Below are positions 1 to 8,544 of a stretch of 64,000 nt of DNA, one piece after another. The DNA is taken from NCBI GenBank assembly GCA_035547425.1, contig DASZUU010000052.1, positions 62,001 to 126,000 of the forward strand, written 5' to 3'. How positions within the stretch are numbered: position 1 is the stretch's first letter; each line of letters begins with the position of its first letter. The position numbers were made by a program, and so were the translations under genes. The DNA comes from Alloacidobacterium sp035547425 (GTDB taxonomy: Bacteria; Acidobacteriota; Terriglobia; Terriglobales; Acidobacteriaceae). The notes below the pieces were generated by a model that worked only from the letters and a program-made list of their open reading frames with translations, made no database searches and was not told where the DNA came from.

Positions 1-2
1 AT

Positions 3-494
3 ATTCTCGAGATCGGGACGCTGGGCGGCTACAGCACCATCTGGCTGGCGCGTGCTCTGCCTGCCGAGGGCCGCCTGGTAACGCTGGAAGCTGATCCAAA
101 GCATGCTCGTGTTGCCACGCAGAATATATCTCGCGCCGGGCTCTCAAACATTGTGGAGTTGAGGGAAGGCAAAGCTCTCGATACGTTGCCGGAACTGGCT
201 GCCGAAGGGCTCGAAGCCTTCGACCTCATCTTTATCGATGCCGACAAGAGCAACAATGCGAATTATTTTGACTGGGCATTGCGTCTTGCGCGCACAGGTA
301 CTTTGATCATCGTAGATAACGTAGTGCGGGAAGGCGCTATCGTCGATTCCGAAAGCAACGATGCCAATGTAGAAGGCGTTCGGCGGCTTTTTGAACGTAT
401 GGCGGCAGAGCCGCGCATTCTCGCCAGCGCCGTCCAGACTGTGGGCGCCAAAGGCTACGATGGCTTTGCCATTGCCCTGGTGACCGGCGCTTAG
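3..494 (+). CDS. O-methyltransferase, 5'-truncated by window edge
   Basis: This is a class I SAM-dependent methyltransferase of the catechol/caffeoyl-CoA O-methyltransferase type (family 3). The frame is open from base 3 with no start, so the N-terminus lies left of the window. The first visible residues, ILEIGTLGGYST, form the SAM-binding glycine motif. An acidic residue at the end of the next strand (TLEAD) would bind the ribose, and IFIDADK followed by IIVDNV match the metal/substrate region of the family. A GTG at 153 is in frame, but starting there would remove the SAM motif. The stop overlaps by four bases the stop of the convergent SDR gene. The natural substrate cannot be told from sequence. 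Confidence 0.85.
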   Translation: MLEIGTLGGYSTIWLARALPAEGRLVTLEADPKHARVATQNISRAGLSNIVELREGKALDTLPELAAEGLEAFDLIFIDADKSNNANYFDWALRLARTGTLIIVDNVVREGAIVDSESNDANVEGVRRLFERMAAEPRILASAVQTVGAKGYDGFAIALVTGA

Positions 495-1267
495 ACCCAC
501 CCGCCATCTACGATATAGCTCTGATTTGTAATCGCCGAGGAGTCATCTGCCGCCAGAAAAAGAACCAGCCGGGCCACCTCATCGGCCATCAAAGGTCGCT
601 TCAGCGCCTGGCTTGCCAGAATTTCGCGCTCGTACTCCGGCGTCCACCATAGGCGCTGCTGTTTTTCGGTCAGAATCGCGCCCGGAAGCACGCTGTTGAC
701 GCGAATGCCTGACGGTCCAAGCTCATGCGCCATCGTGCGCGTCAGGCCTACAATGCCGGCCTTTGCCGTGATGTAGGCAGGAAGTCCCGTGCTCGGAATC
801 ATCCACGAAATAGAGCTGAGATTGATGATCGAGCCTTGCCCGAGCGCTTTCATGCCCGAGGCCACTGCCTGAATGGCAAAAAAATGGTGGTGCAGATTCA
901 CTTCCATCAATTGTTTCCAGTATTCCGGCGTCACGTCCTGCCATGCATAGCGCTCGTCGCTGGCGGCATTGTTCACCAATACTCCTATCGGTCCCAGCTG
1001 ATCCTCAGCCTGCCGTATGGATCTGCGCAGCGCATGAATATCTCTCAAATCGCAAAGCAGGAACAGGGGAGAATGCCTTACCGAACCGGAGAGGCCGGTA
1101 ACAAGGTTTTTCGAAGCCTCTTCCCAAACATCCAGAAATGCAACCTTCGCTCCCTGTCGCGCAAAGTGTTCCACCATGGACGCGCCGATGCCGGATCCGC
1201 CTCCGGTAATAAGTACAACTTTGTCTTGAAGGCTGGGATAGCTGGCAAAGCGGTTGGCTGTCGTCAT
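491..1267 (-). CDS. SDR-family NAD(P)-dependent oxidoreductase
   Basis: This is a classical short-chain dehydrogenase of about 258 residues. The N-terminal Rossmann motif TGGGSGIG, the NNAA structural motif, a catalytic Ser in NLSSIS, and the YITAK (YxxxK) active site are all visible. The C-terminal part ends with the SYIVDGG motif typical of sugar and hydroxyacid dehydrogenases in this family. The aspartate after the second strand (AFLDVW) suggests a preference for NAD over NADP. I chose the ATG at 1267 (MTTANR) over the upstream in-frame ATG at 1285, because the family needs little sequence before the Rossmann strand. It is transcribed divergently from the aldehyde dehydrogenase to its right. 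The substrate is unknown; a sugar dehydrogenase is a guess. Confidence 0.85.
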   Translation of the reverse strand: MTTANRFASYPSLQDKVVLITGGGSGIGASMVEHFARQGAKVAFLDVWEEASKNLVTGLSGSVRHSPLFLLCDLRDIHALRRSIRQAEDQLGPIGVLVNNAASDERYAWQDVTPEYWKQLMEVNLHHHFFAIQAVASGMKALGQGSIINLSSISWMIPSTGLPAYITAKAGIVGLTRTMAHELGPSGIRVNSVLPGAILTEKQQRLWWTPEYEREILASQALKRPLMADEVARLVLFLAADDSSAITNQSYIVDGGWV

Positions 1268-1355
1268 CACGTCCTCTCGCAGCATCCTACCTTATTCGGC
1301 CATCCTGGAGACCGGCTTCAGTCGGCAGCCGGGAACTGCGTTAAACTGGGGAGTT

Positions 1356-2948
1356 ATGGCTATCGCCGCAAATGCTACAGTTATCCTGCCCCGCACACCT
1401 GAGGGCGAGTTTCACAACGAACCTTTTGTCGATTTTTCCAGACATGAAAACGAGCACCAGATGAAAGAAGCGCTGGTGCGAGTTGGTGACATGCTTGGGC
1501 ATGAATACGAGTTGATCATCGGCGGAGAACGTCTCCATGCCCGTGAAAAGATCGAATCCCATAACCCGGCGCGTCCCACCCAGGTGATTGGTATTCATCC
1601 AAAAGCCGGTCTTGAACATGCGGAACAGGCAATACAAGCTGCTCTCAAGGCGTTTCAGACATGGCAATATGCCCCTGTCGAAGAGCGGGTTTCGCTGCTG
1701 TTGAATGCGGCGCACATCATCCGCGAGCGCAAGTTCGAATTCTGCGCGTGGCTTACGTACGAAGTCGGCAAGAATTGGGCGGAAGCCGATGCCGATGTCG
1801 CCGAAACCATCGATTTCCTCGAGTTCTATGCACGGGAAGCGCTGCGGCTCTCGAAGGCTGCGACACCTATCCAGTATCCTGGCGAGCAAAATCAGTTGCT
1901 TTACATTCCACTCGGCGTGGGCGCGGTCATTCCGCCCTGGAATTTTCCCTTCGCCATCATGGCCGGTATGACTGCCGCGGCCATCGTCACAGGGAATACG
2001 GTGGTTCTCAAGCCTTCCACAGATGCTCCGACCATTGCGGCACGGTTTCTCGATGTGCTGGAAGAAGCCGGGATGCCACCCGGAGTGGTCAATCTTTGCC
2101 AGGGCGGTCCCGAATTCGGCCAGGCACTCGTGGAACATCCAAAAACACGCTTTGTTTCCTTCACCGGCTCGAAGAAAGTGGGGTTGGAAATCAATGAGCG
2201 TGCCGCAAAAGCGCAGCCCGGCCAGATATGGATTAAGCGCACTGTCCTCGAGATGGGCGGCAAGGATTCGATCATCGTCTGTGCCGATGCCGAAATGGAT
2301 GACGCGGTAAACGGAGTGATTGCTTCAGCCTTCGGCTTCAGCGGCCAGAAGTGTTCTGCCTGCTCCCGCGCCATTATCGAAGAGTCGGTCTACGATGTCT
2401 TCGTGGATCGCGTTCGTGAACGGGTGGCGCATCTGGTGGTGGGCGATCCGATCAAAAATCCCAATCTGGGCCCGGTCATCAACGCCGCGGCGCTCAAAAA
2501 AATTCAGGGCTACATCGAAATCGGCAAGAAGGAAGGCCGTCTGATCGCCGGAGGCAATCCGGTTGAAACTCCTGAAGGCGGCTATTTCCTGGAACCTACG
2601 GTTTTCGCAGATGTGGCTCCAAATGCCCGGATCGCGCAGGAAGAGATTTTTGGACCGGTGTTGGCCATTATCAAAGCCAGGGATTATGAAGATGCCCTCC
2701 ATATTGCCAATGGCACGGAGTATGGCTTGACAGGCTCGGTTTATAGCAATGATCGCCAAAAACTCGATCACGCTCGCCGCACCTTTCATGTCGGCAATCT
2801 CTATTTCAACAGGAAATGCACGGGAGCCATGGTGGGAGCGCATCCGTTCGGAGGGTTCAATATGTCGGGAACCGATTCGAAGGCGGGCGGTCCTGATTAT
2901 CTGCTTCTCTTTACGCAGGCGAAATCTGTCGCTGAAAAACTGCGCTAA
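1356..2948 (+). CDS. rocA: L-glutamate gamma-semialdehyde (P5C) dehydrogenase, RocA type
   Basis: This enzyme oxidises glutamate gamma-semialdehyde (from P5C) to glutamate with NAD, the last step of proline and arginine catabolism. The 530 residues are close to the roughly 515 of RocA enzymes. Visible are the cofactor-site motif PPWNFPFAI, the FTGSKKVG glycine loop, the LEMGGKD general-base region and the nucleophile Cys333 in SGQKCSACSR. The C-terminus has PFGGFNMSGTDSKAGG, characteristic of this subfamily. I chose the ATG at 1356 because GGGAG sits four to five bases before it and it gives the family length. An upstream in-frame ATG at 1254 would add 34 unlikely residues that overlap the divergent SDR gene. 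No proline dehydrogenase is adjacent. Confidence 0.88.
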   Translation: MAIAANATVILPRTPEGEFHNEPFVDFSRHENEHQMKEALVRVGDMLGHEYELIIGGERLHAREKIESHNPARPTQVIGIHPKAGLEHAEQAIQAALKAFQTWQYAPVEERVSLLLNAAHIIRERKFEFCAWLTYEVGKNWAEADADVAETIDFLEFYAREALRLSKAATPIQYPGEQNQLLYIPLGVGAVIPPWNFPFAIMAGMTAAAIVTGNTVVLKPSTDAPTIAARFLDVLEEAGMPPGVVNLCQGGPEFGQALVEHPKTRFVSFTGSKKVGLEINERAAKAQPGQIWIKRTVLEMGGKDSIIVCADAEMDDAVNGVIASAFGFSGQKCSACSRAIIEESVYDVFVDRVRERVAHLVVGDPIKNPNLGPVINAAALKKIQGYIEIGKKEGRLIAGGNPVETPEGGYFLEPTVFADVAPNARIAQEEIFGPVLAIIKARDYEDALHIANGTEYGLTGSVYSNDRQKLDHARRTFHVGNLYFNRKCTGAMVGAHPFGGFNMSGTDSKAGGPDYLLLFTQAKSVAEKLR

Positions 2949-2955
2949 GTACCGC

Positions 2956-2977
2956 GGGGCTGATCGAAATCAGCCCC
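2956..2977. terminator. Strong hairpin between convergent genes
   Basis: A perfect 9-bp stem, GGGGCTGAT/ATCAGCCCC, closes a CGAA tetraloop just after the aldehyde dehydrogenase stop. It lies between two convergent genes. There is no good U-tract on either side, so intrinsic termination is possible but not certain. Confidence 0.45.
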
Positions 2978-3011
2978 AAAACGTCTAAAAACTGCTCATT
3001 TTTGCAGCAAA

Positions 3012-3668
3012 TCAGGCCAGAACTCCCATCATTTCATTCCCAATGGCCGCTGCCGCATCTGCCAACATTTTGTGGTGCATGGTGAACAACGCCAACTCTA
3101 ATCGGTCGGAAACCCCTGTCTTATCATAGACATTGCGCAAATAGTTTTTGACTACCTGTTCCGTCGTTCCCAGCCGGATGGCGATTTCCTTGTTCTTGCA
3201 GCCCTGTACAATCAGCGCCACAATTTTCATCTCTTTCGACGTCAACCGGTCCCTAACCCTAGCGCCTACAACATCTTCATTCGTCTGCGACGGTTTTGCC
3301 GAAGGCTGGTAGAACCTGCCTCCCGCAGCGACCTGCCGTACACATTCGATCAGCGCAGAACTATTCGCTCCACGATAAATGAGCCCTTGCACTCCTCCAT
3401 CGAGGAAAGTCTCTGGTGTCTCATTGTTTTCAAGAATTGCAATGGATCGACTGCCGCTTCGCGCAACGCGCTGCAAGAGAAAGGAAATGTCTCTTGTCAG
3501 AGTCGATGCAAATAGCAATACCGCACCGTGAAACGTATCCAGCGCGTTGTAAAGGCGCTCCGAGTCCTGGCACTGGGCGATGATGCGAAAATCGTCTTCC
3601 ATGGCCAGAATTTTCGCCGTACCAGCGCGAAAAATCGCCTGATTATCCGCAAGAATTATTTTATTCAT
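3012..3668 (-). CDS. LuxR/NarL-type regulator with degenerate receiver domain
   Basis: This is a two-domain transcription regulator of 218 residues. The N-terminal half follows the response-regulator fold (LADNQAIFRAG start), but the strand that should end in the phospho-acceptor Asp reads AVLLFAS. The conserved Lys region reads LIYRGA, so neither the Asp nor the Lys is present. The C-terminal half is an intact LuxR-type helix-turn-helix (LTSKEMKIVALIVQGCKNKEIA...), with the conserved Glu, Ile and Asn positions. It probably binds DNA without classical phosphorylation. It is transcribed divergently from the receiver-flavoprotein gene across a 436-base AT-rich gap and may control it. That link is inference only. 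Confidence 0.8.
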   Translation of the reverse strand: MNKIILADNQAIFRAGTAKILAMEDDFRIIAQCQDSERLYNALDTFHGAVLLFASTLTRDISFLLQRVARSGSRSIAILENNETPETFLDGGVQGLIYRGANSSALIECVRQVAAGGRFYQPSAKPSQTNEDVVGARVRDRLTSKEMKIVALIVQGCKNKEIAIRLGTTEQVVKNYLRNVYDKTGVSDRLELALFTMHHKMLADAAAAIGNEMMGVLA

Positions 3669-4104
3669 GGGTATTGCGTTCGTTCCCCCGTACGAATGCG
3701 TGAGTGTGCCGATGAGCAGGCACAGAGCTGTTGATTCCGATATTGCAGGCGGCCCGGAATATTTTTCCAGTCACATGCTGTATCGACTAAGGCAGAAAAC
3801 TTCGGTCTTAAATGTCTTTAAATGAAACATTTAAACCTTTAAAAGCTTCATTTCTTCACAACAAAAACGACAGTGCAACAACTTTTTGATTTATTTGGAT
3901 GTAGCGTACATGATGTGTGCCTGATTTGGAACAAAAAATTCTTTGGTAATTTGTTTCCTGGAGGTTTTTGTTGGCGAGCAGGGTCGGTTTGAGGTAAAAG
4001 GCGAAACCGCCGGAAGCGCATTTTGCTCCGTTGCGCCCCGGTTAGGCGCTGCTCATTCAAGAGAATTTATCATTTCACCCTCCTGCGCCTTACACTGGAA
4101 ACGC
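3669..4104. other. 436-base AT-rich divergent intergenic region
   Basis: No gene is supported here. The segment around 3805-3845 is rich in TTTAAA/ATTTAAA runs, including the inverted elements TTTAAATG and CATTTAAA. It separates the divergent LuxR-type regulator and the receiver-flavoprotein, so it probably holds both promoters and possibly a regulator site. I could not define a convincing -35/-10 pair. Confidence 0.4.
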
Positions 4105-5757
4105 ATGCCAAAGCCGGTCATTCTTGCTGTAGACGACGACATCAGCGTCCTTGAGGCTGTTGTGCAGGACTTGCGCCGCCAGTATGGGGCCAATTACCGC
4201 ATTTTGCGCGCCGGCTCGGGACAGGCTGCGCTTGACACGTGTACGCAGCTCCAGCAGCGAGGCGATACCGTAGCGCTTTTTTTGTCGGACCAGCGTATGC
4301 CGGGAATGTCGGGCGTCGATTTTCTGGAAAAGGCGCAGGACATCTACCCGGATGCGAAGCGCGCCCTGCTGACGGCCTACGCCGATACGGAAGCGGCGAT
4401 TCGCGCCATCAACACTGCCAAGATCAATTACTACCTGACCAAGCCCTGGGACCCGCCGGAGGAAAAGCTTTACCCGGTTCTGGACGATCTGCTGGAAAAT
4501 TGGAAAGAGGGCTATAAGCCGCCATTTGAAGGTTTGAGGGTCATTGGGCCGCGCTGGTCTCTCAATGATTACCAGGTGCGCGATTTTCTCTCTCGCAACC
4601 AGATTCCCTATGTCTGGCTCGATCCTGAAAACAATGACGAAGCGGTCCAGTTGCTGGAGCGTTATAAGCTCAGTGACCGCAAGCTGCCGGCTGTGCTCTT
4701 TCCGGATGGAGGGTCGCTGGTACAGCCCAGCCAGACAGAACTGGCCGCCCGCATCGGGTTGCGCACGCAGGCCGAAAAAGACTTCTATGACGTGGTAATC
4801 ATTGGCGCCGGCCCGGCTGGGCTGGCTGCAGCCGTCTATGCGGCTTCCGAGGGCCTGAAAGCACTCGTGATTGAGCCGGAAGCTCCCGGGGGACAGGCGG
4901 GAAGCAGTTCACGGATCGAAAATTATCTGGGTTTCCCTTCCGGATTGAGCGGCGCCGATCTGGCCCGGCGAGCCTATGCCCAGGCGTCTCGATTTGGCGC
5001 AGAATTCCTGACGCAGCGGGCAACCGGCATCCGTACAGAAAGCCCGTATCACTTTATTCAGCTGGCAGATGGGCGCGAGGTTTCCTGCCATGTGGTTCTA
5101 GTAGCGGTAGGCGTGGACTACCGGAAGCTGGATGTGCCTGGAATCGGCCAGTTTACCGGAGCCGGGGTCTATTACGGGGCCTCGATGGCGGAGGCAATTT
5201 CCTGTCGTAACGAAGATATATATATCGTCGGTGGTGCCAATTCCGCCGGACAGGCAGCAATGCACTTTGCCAAGTACGCTCATAAGGTTACGATGCTGGT
5301 GCGCGGAGATTCGCTCGAAAAGAGCATGTCGAAATATTTGATCGATCAGATTGCTGGCACATCCAATATTGAGGTCCAGACGCGGACGGAGATCCAGCAG
5401 GCCCAGGGAAATGGACGGCTGGAGTGCCTGAAGGTGCGGAATCCGCAAGGGGAGATAGTTTGTGCCGCCTCTTCGGTCTTTATTTTTATCGGCGCCGCAC
5501 CGCAGACAGACTGGCTGCCGGATACGGTGATGCGTGATCCGAATGGATTTCTGCTCTCCGGGCAGGATTTAAGGATGGAAGGCAAATTGCCAAAGATATG
5601 GAAAGAAGACCGTCAGCCGTATCTGCTGGAAACCAGCACACCCGGTATCTTTGTTGCCGGTGATGCTCGCCATGGCTCAGTGAAGCGCGTTGCTTCCGCA
5701 GTGGGCGAAGGCTCCATTTCGGTCCAGTTTATGCACCAATATCTTGCTCGTTTTTAG
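4105..5757 (+). CDS. Receiver domain fused to thioredoxin-reductase-like flavoprotein
   Basis: This is a 550-residue fusion. Residues 1-125 form a canonical response-regulator receiver: AVDDD acidic pocket, phospho-acceptor Asp62 in FLSDQRMPG, and Lys in YLTKPW. A linker of about 100 residues contains a short thioredoxin-like or docking segment. From residue 229 there is a thioredoxin-reductase-type two-dinucleotide-fold flavoprotein: FAD motif VIIGAGPAGLAAA, EPEAPGGQAG, NADPH motif IVGGANSAGQAA, and a C-terminal FAD motif GIFVAGDAR. The redox CxxC expected near GAGVYYGAS is absent, so it is not an ordinary disulfide reductase. I chose the ATG at 4105 because it sits directly before the receiver; the frame is open further upstream. 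Nineteen bases separate it from the following kinase, so the two are probably co-transcribed partners. Confidence 0.88.
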   Translation: MPKPVILAVDDDISVLEAVVQDLRRQYGANYRILRAGSGQAALDTCTQLQQRGDTVALFLSDQRMPGMSGVDFLEKAQDIYPDAKRALLTAYADTEAAIRAINTAKINYYLTKPWDPPEEKLYPVLDDLLENWKEGYKPPFEGLRVIGPRWSLNDYQVRDFLSRNQIPYVWLDPENNDEAVQLLERYKLSDRKLPAVLFPDGGSLVQPSQTELAARIGLRTQAEKDFYDVVIIGAGPAGLAAAVYAASEGLKALVIEPEAPGGQAGSSSRIENYLGFPSGLSGADLARRAYAQASRFGAEFLTQRATGIRTESPYHFIQLADGREVSCHVVLVAVGVDYRKLDVPGIGQFTGAGVYYGASMAEAISCRNEDIYIVGGANSAGQAAMHFAKYAHKVTMLVRGDSLEKSMSKYLIDQIAGTSNIEVQTRTEIQQAQGNGRLECLKVRNPQGEIVCAASSVFIFIGAAPQTDWLPDTVMRDPNGFLLSGQDLRMEGKLPKIWKEDRQPYLLETSTPGIFVAGDARHGSVKRVASAVGEGSISVQFMHQYLARF

Positions 5758-5776
5758 GGAATTCGACAACATTCAG

Positions 5777-7231
5777 ATGGCCCAATTACTCGATACCGCC
5801 AATGTAAAGAAAGTAAGTGCACGAAGTCTTTTTTCCGAACTGCACAAAATTCCAACCTTTGCTCAAACCTCCGAGCAGGACCTGGAGTGTCTTGGCGAAA
5901 TCGAAGTGCTGGAGATTCCGGCGGATACGGTTTTGTACAACTCCGGCGACGGGCCGATTTATTTCTGGATTGTTCTCCATGGGAAACTCCGCGCCTACAA
6001 AAACGATAGTGACGGCTCAGAGATTTTCATTAACTCTGTCAAAGAGGGAGATACGTTCGGCGAAGTAGCTTTACTGACCGGGCACAATGTGCCGGGCGCC
6101 ACTTGTGAAACGACAGCCAATTGCACGCTGGTGCGCGTGCCGCCGGAAGGCTTCTGGCAGTTGATGTCTACCTGCCCCATTGTGCGCCGGACAGTTCTGG
6201 ATAATATGGCGCGCCGGCTGGAATCCTATACGGCCCTTACGCTTCATCGGGAAAAGCTTATCTCGCTCGGCACACTGGCTGCCGGGCTGATGCATGAATT
6301 GAATAATCCCGGGGCGGCGGCCAAACGCGCGGCATCGCAGCTGCGGGATAACATGACCCGCCAGCAAAAATTAAGCCTGCGCATGAGCCGTGCCCAACTG
6401 TCTCCGCAGCAGCTGGAATGCCTGGCGCAGCTGCAAGAGGAAGTATTCGGCCCGGCTCGCTGCCAGACCATGAGCAGCCTGGAACAAAGCGATGCGGAAG
6501 AAGCATTGACAGAGTGGCTTGAGAGTATCGGCGTAGAAAACGCCTGGAAGATGGCTCCGACGCTGGTTGCAGCTGGTTGGTCACGCGCCGATGTAGAGTG
6601 CACGCAGGCCGCGTTCCCTCCTGATGTTCTTTCCGATGCGATGAACTGGCTCGAGGCGCTTATTTCCAATGTTCAGCTGGTCGGCACAATCGAAGAGAGC
6701 ATAGCGCGAGTTTCAGAACTGGTGATGGCGGTAAAAAAATACGCCTACGAAGACAAGAATAAACAACATAAACTCGACATTCACGACACGATCAAGAGCA
6801 CTCTCACCATCCTCGGTCACAAATTCCGCCAAAAACAGATCATTATTGAAAAGCAGTTTGCAGCGGGTGTGCCGGTGCTGACGACCTGCGGCACAGGAAT
6901 CAGTCAGGTATGGACGAACCTGCTGGATAACGCCATTGATGCCTCGCCTGAGCCCGGTAAAATCACCGTCCGCACGTGGCTTGAGGACGACTGGGTGTAT
7001 GTAGGCATCAGCGATCAGGGATCGGGCATTCCGCCGGAAAATCAGGACAGGGTTTTTGAGCCCTTTTTTACGACGAAGCCTTTAGGCATCGGCACCGGCC
7101 TGGGCCTTGATATTGCGAAGCGCATCGTCACCGGACATTACGGCGGCGAGATCAGCTTTACCAGCGAGCCCGGCCATACCGAGTTTGTAGTAAAGCTGCC
7201 GGTTGGAGAAGCAAAGCCGGCCAACCCGTAA
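5777..7231 (+). CDS. Cyclic-nucleotide-binding sensor histidine kinase
   Basis: This is a 484-residue soluble kinase. Residues of about 20-140 form a cNMP-binding (Crp-like) domain with the phosphate-cassette-like stretch GDTFGEVALLTG. The H-box follows with the phospho-acceptor His173 in LMHELNNP, then a long helical segment. A HATPase domain has DNAIDAS (N-box), SDQGSGIP (G1), FEPFFTTK (F-box) and GTGLGLDI (G2). The ATG at 5777 fits the domain start; earlier in-frame codons would overlap the preceding gene. No membrane segment is present. The tight spacing to the receiver-flavoprotein suggests the kinase phosphorylates that protein's Asp62, coupling a nucleotide or redox signal to a flavoenzyme. 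The ligand is unknown. Confidence 0.88.
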   Translation: MAQLLDTANVKKVSARSLFSELHKIPTFAQTSEQDLECLGEIEVLEIPADTVLYNSGDGPIYFWIVLHGKLRAYKNDSDGSEIFINSVKEGDTFGEVALLTGHNVPGATCETTANCTLVRVPPEGFWQLMSTCPIVRRTVLDNMARRLESYTALTLHREKLISLGTLAAGLMHELNNPGAAAKRAASQLRDNMTRQQKLSLRMSRAQLSPQQLECLAQLQEEVFGPARCQTMSSLEQSDAEEALTEWLESIGVENAWKMAPTLVAAGWSRADVECTQAAFPPDVLSDAMNWLEALISNVQLVGTIEESIARVSELVMAVKKYAYEDKNKQHKLDIHDTIKSTLTILGHKFRQKQIIIEKQFAAGVPVLTTCGTGISQVWTNLLDNAIDASPEPGKITVRTWLEDDWVYVGISDQGSGIPPENQDRVFEPFFTTKPLGIGTGLGLDIAKRIVTGHYGGEISFTSEPGHTEFVVKLPVGEAKPANP

Positions 7232-7321
7232 GCCCCTCAACCCATATTTCTGCAAAAAGACTTCGACAACCTCCTGCGCTTTATTGCGTTTATGCGGACG
7301 TAACATCAGGAGTCAATTGTC

Positions 7322-7654
7322 ATGAAGTTTATCGCCGCAGGTGTCCTCTTACTTGCATCGGCAGCTTTCGTTGCCGGATGTTCTTCGCGTCCCGCCTATT
7401 ATGCGCCTCCGCCGGCTGTGGCCTATGCAGAACCGCCTCTCATCCAGGTTGCGCATCAAAACGGCTTCAATGACGGCCTACATTTCGGGGAGAGAGATCG
7501 CATGGACGGCCACAGCTATCGCCCAACGTACAGCAGTCACTATGCAGATACTCCCGGCTACTCGCCGCATCTCGGAGGGCCATTTTGGCAATACCAGTCT
7601 GCTTATCGTGACGCATATATGCGCGGCTACCGCAAAGGTTATCAGCGCGGATAA
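7322..7654 (+). CDS. Small putative lipoprotein of unknown function
   Basis: This is a 110-residue protein with a lipoprotein signal peptide: a short positive start (MKF), a hydrophobic stretch, and the lipobox FVAGC, so Cys20 would be lipidated. The mature part is rich in Tyr, Gly, Arg and Pro. It contains FNDGLHFGERDRMDGHSY and a C-terminal YRDAYMRGYRKGYQRG, a repeating aromatic/glycine/charged pattern seen in small envelope proteins of acidobacteria. A clear AGGAG lies eight bases before the ATG. No function can be assigned; outer-membrane or periplasmic anchoring is inferred from the lipobox. Confidence 0.75.
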   Translation: MKFIAAGVLLLASAAFVAGCSSRPAYYAPPPAVAYAEPPLIQVAHQNGFNDGLHFGERDRMDGHSYRPTYSSHYADTPGYSPHLGGPFWQYQSAYRDAYMRGYRKGYQRG

Positions 7655-7727
7655 GCACCGGCATCGTGTACCATGCAGATGCGGCGCGCCGTTCCGCCGC
7701 ATCTGTTGCTGAATAGGAGTTCACACG

Positions 7728-8483
7728 ATGCAAAGCCGTATTACCGGAACCACGATGCCCGTTCTCGAATTGCTGCTTGAGCCGAACGATGCGGTTATCT
7801 CGGAGGCAGGAGAGCTTTCCTGGATGAGCAGCTCTATCCAGATGACCACACATACGCAAATGGCGGGAGGTGGTGGACTTTTTGGCGCGCTGCGGCGCGT
7901 TGCCGGCGGGGGCAGCCTCTTTATGACGGAATATCGCGCTGTGGGCGCGACGGGAGAAGTAGCTTTTGCCACGAGAGTGCCTGGGCACATTGTGCCGGTG
8001 GAGGTAAGCGGAGGGCATGAATATCTGATCCATCGTCATGGATTTCTCTGCGCGACCTCGCAAATTCAGCTGGGTGTTGCCTTTCAGCAGTCGCTGGGGG
8101 CAGGCATTTTTGGCGGCGATGGCTTTCTGCTGCAGAAGGTGAGTGGGCAGGGCGTTGCGTGGCTGGAGCTTTCCGGAGAACTTATTGTGAAGGATCTGGC
8201 TCCCGGTGAGCTGCTGCGCGTGCATCCCGGGCATGTGGGCGCATTTCAGGGCACTGTGTCATTTCAGATCACGCGCATTCCCGGCATCCGCAATATGATT
8301 TTTGGCGGCGACGGCATCTTTCTCGCAGCGCTGACCGGGCCGGGACGCGTTTGGCTGCAGACGCTGCCGATCTCGAAACTGGCACATCAGCTAATGCAGT
8401 ACATGCCGTCGGAGGGGCGCCGCGAAACGCAGGCCGGAGTCGTGGGCGGAATTGTCGGGTCCATCCTGGAAGGAATGAAATAA
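7728..8483 (+). CDS. AIM24/TIGR00266-family protein
   Basis: This is a 251-residue member of the AIM24 family, a beta-rich fold conserved from bacteria to mitochondria and of uncertain biochemical role. Characteristic features are the early LELLLEPNDAVISEAGELSWM segment and the glycine-rich loop MAGGGGLFGALRRVAGGGSLF. The pseudo-repeated FGGDGFLLQKVSGQG and FGGDGIFLAALTGPGRVWLQTLP follow. The start is supported by AGGAG nine bases before the ATG. It lies 73 bases after the lipoprotein and could be in the same transcript, which then ends at the hairpin just downstream. Confidence 0.88.
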   Translation: MQSRITGTTMPVLELLLEPNDAVISEAGELSWMSSSIQMTTHTQMAGGGGLFGALRRVAGGGSLFMTEYRAVGATGEVAFATRVPGHIVPVEVSGGHEYLIHRHGFLCATSQIQLGVAFQQSLGAGIFGGDGFLLQKVSGQGVAWLELSGELIVKDLAPGELLRVHPGHVGAFQGTVSFQITRIPGIRNMIFGGDGIFLAALTGPGRVWLQTLPISKLAHQLMQYMPSEGRRETQAGVVGGIVGSILEGMK

Positions 8484-8496
8484 TTCTCTGCGATAT

Positions 8497-8526
8497 AAAA
8501 AAGCCCGGACATATCCGGGCTTTTTT
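8497..8526 (+). terminator. Rho-independent terminator after AIM24 gene
   Basis: The GCCCGGA/TCCGGGC stem with a short ATA loop is flanked by AAAAAA on the left and TTTTTT on the right. It therefore works as a bidirectional terminator between the AIM24 gene and the convergent hydrolase. Confidence 0.9.
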
Positions 8527-8544
8527 CTGCGTGCAATGCAGCAA

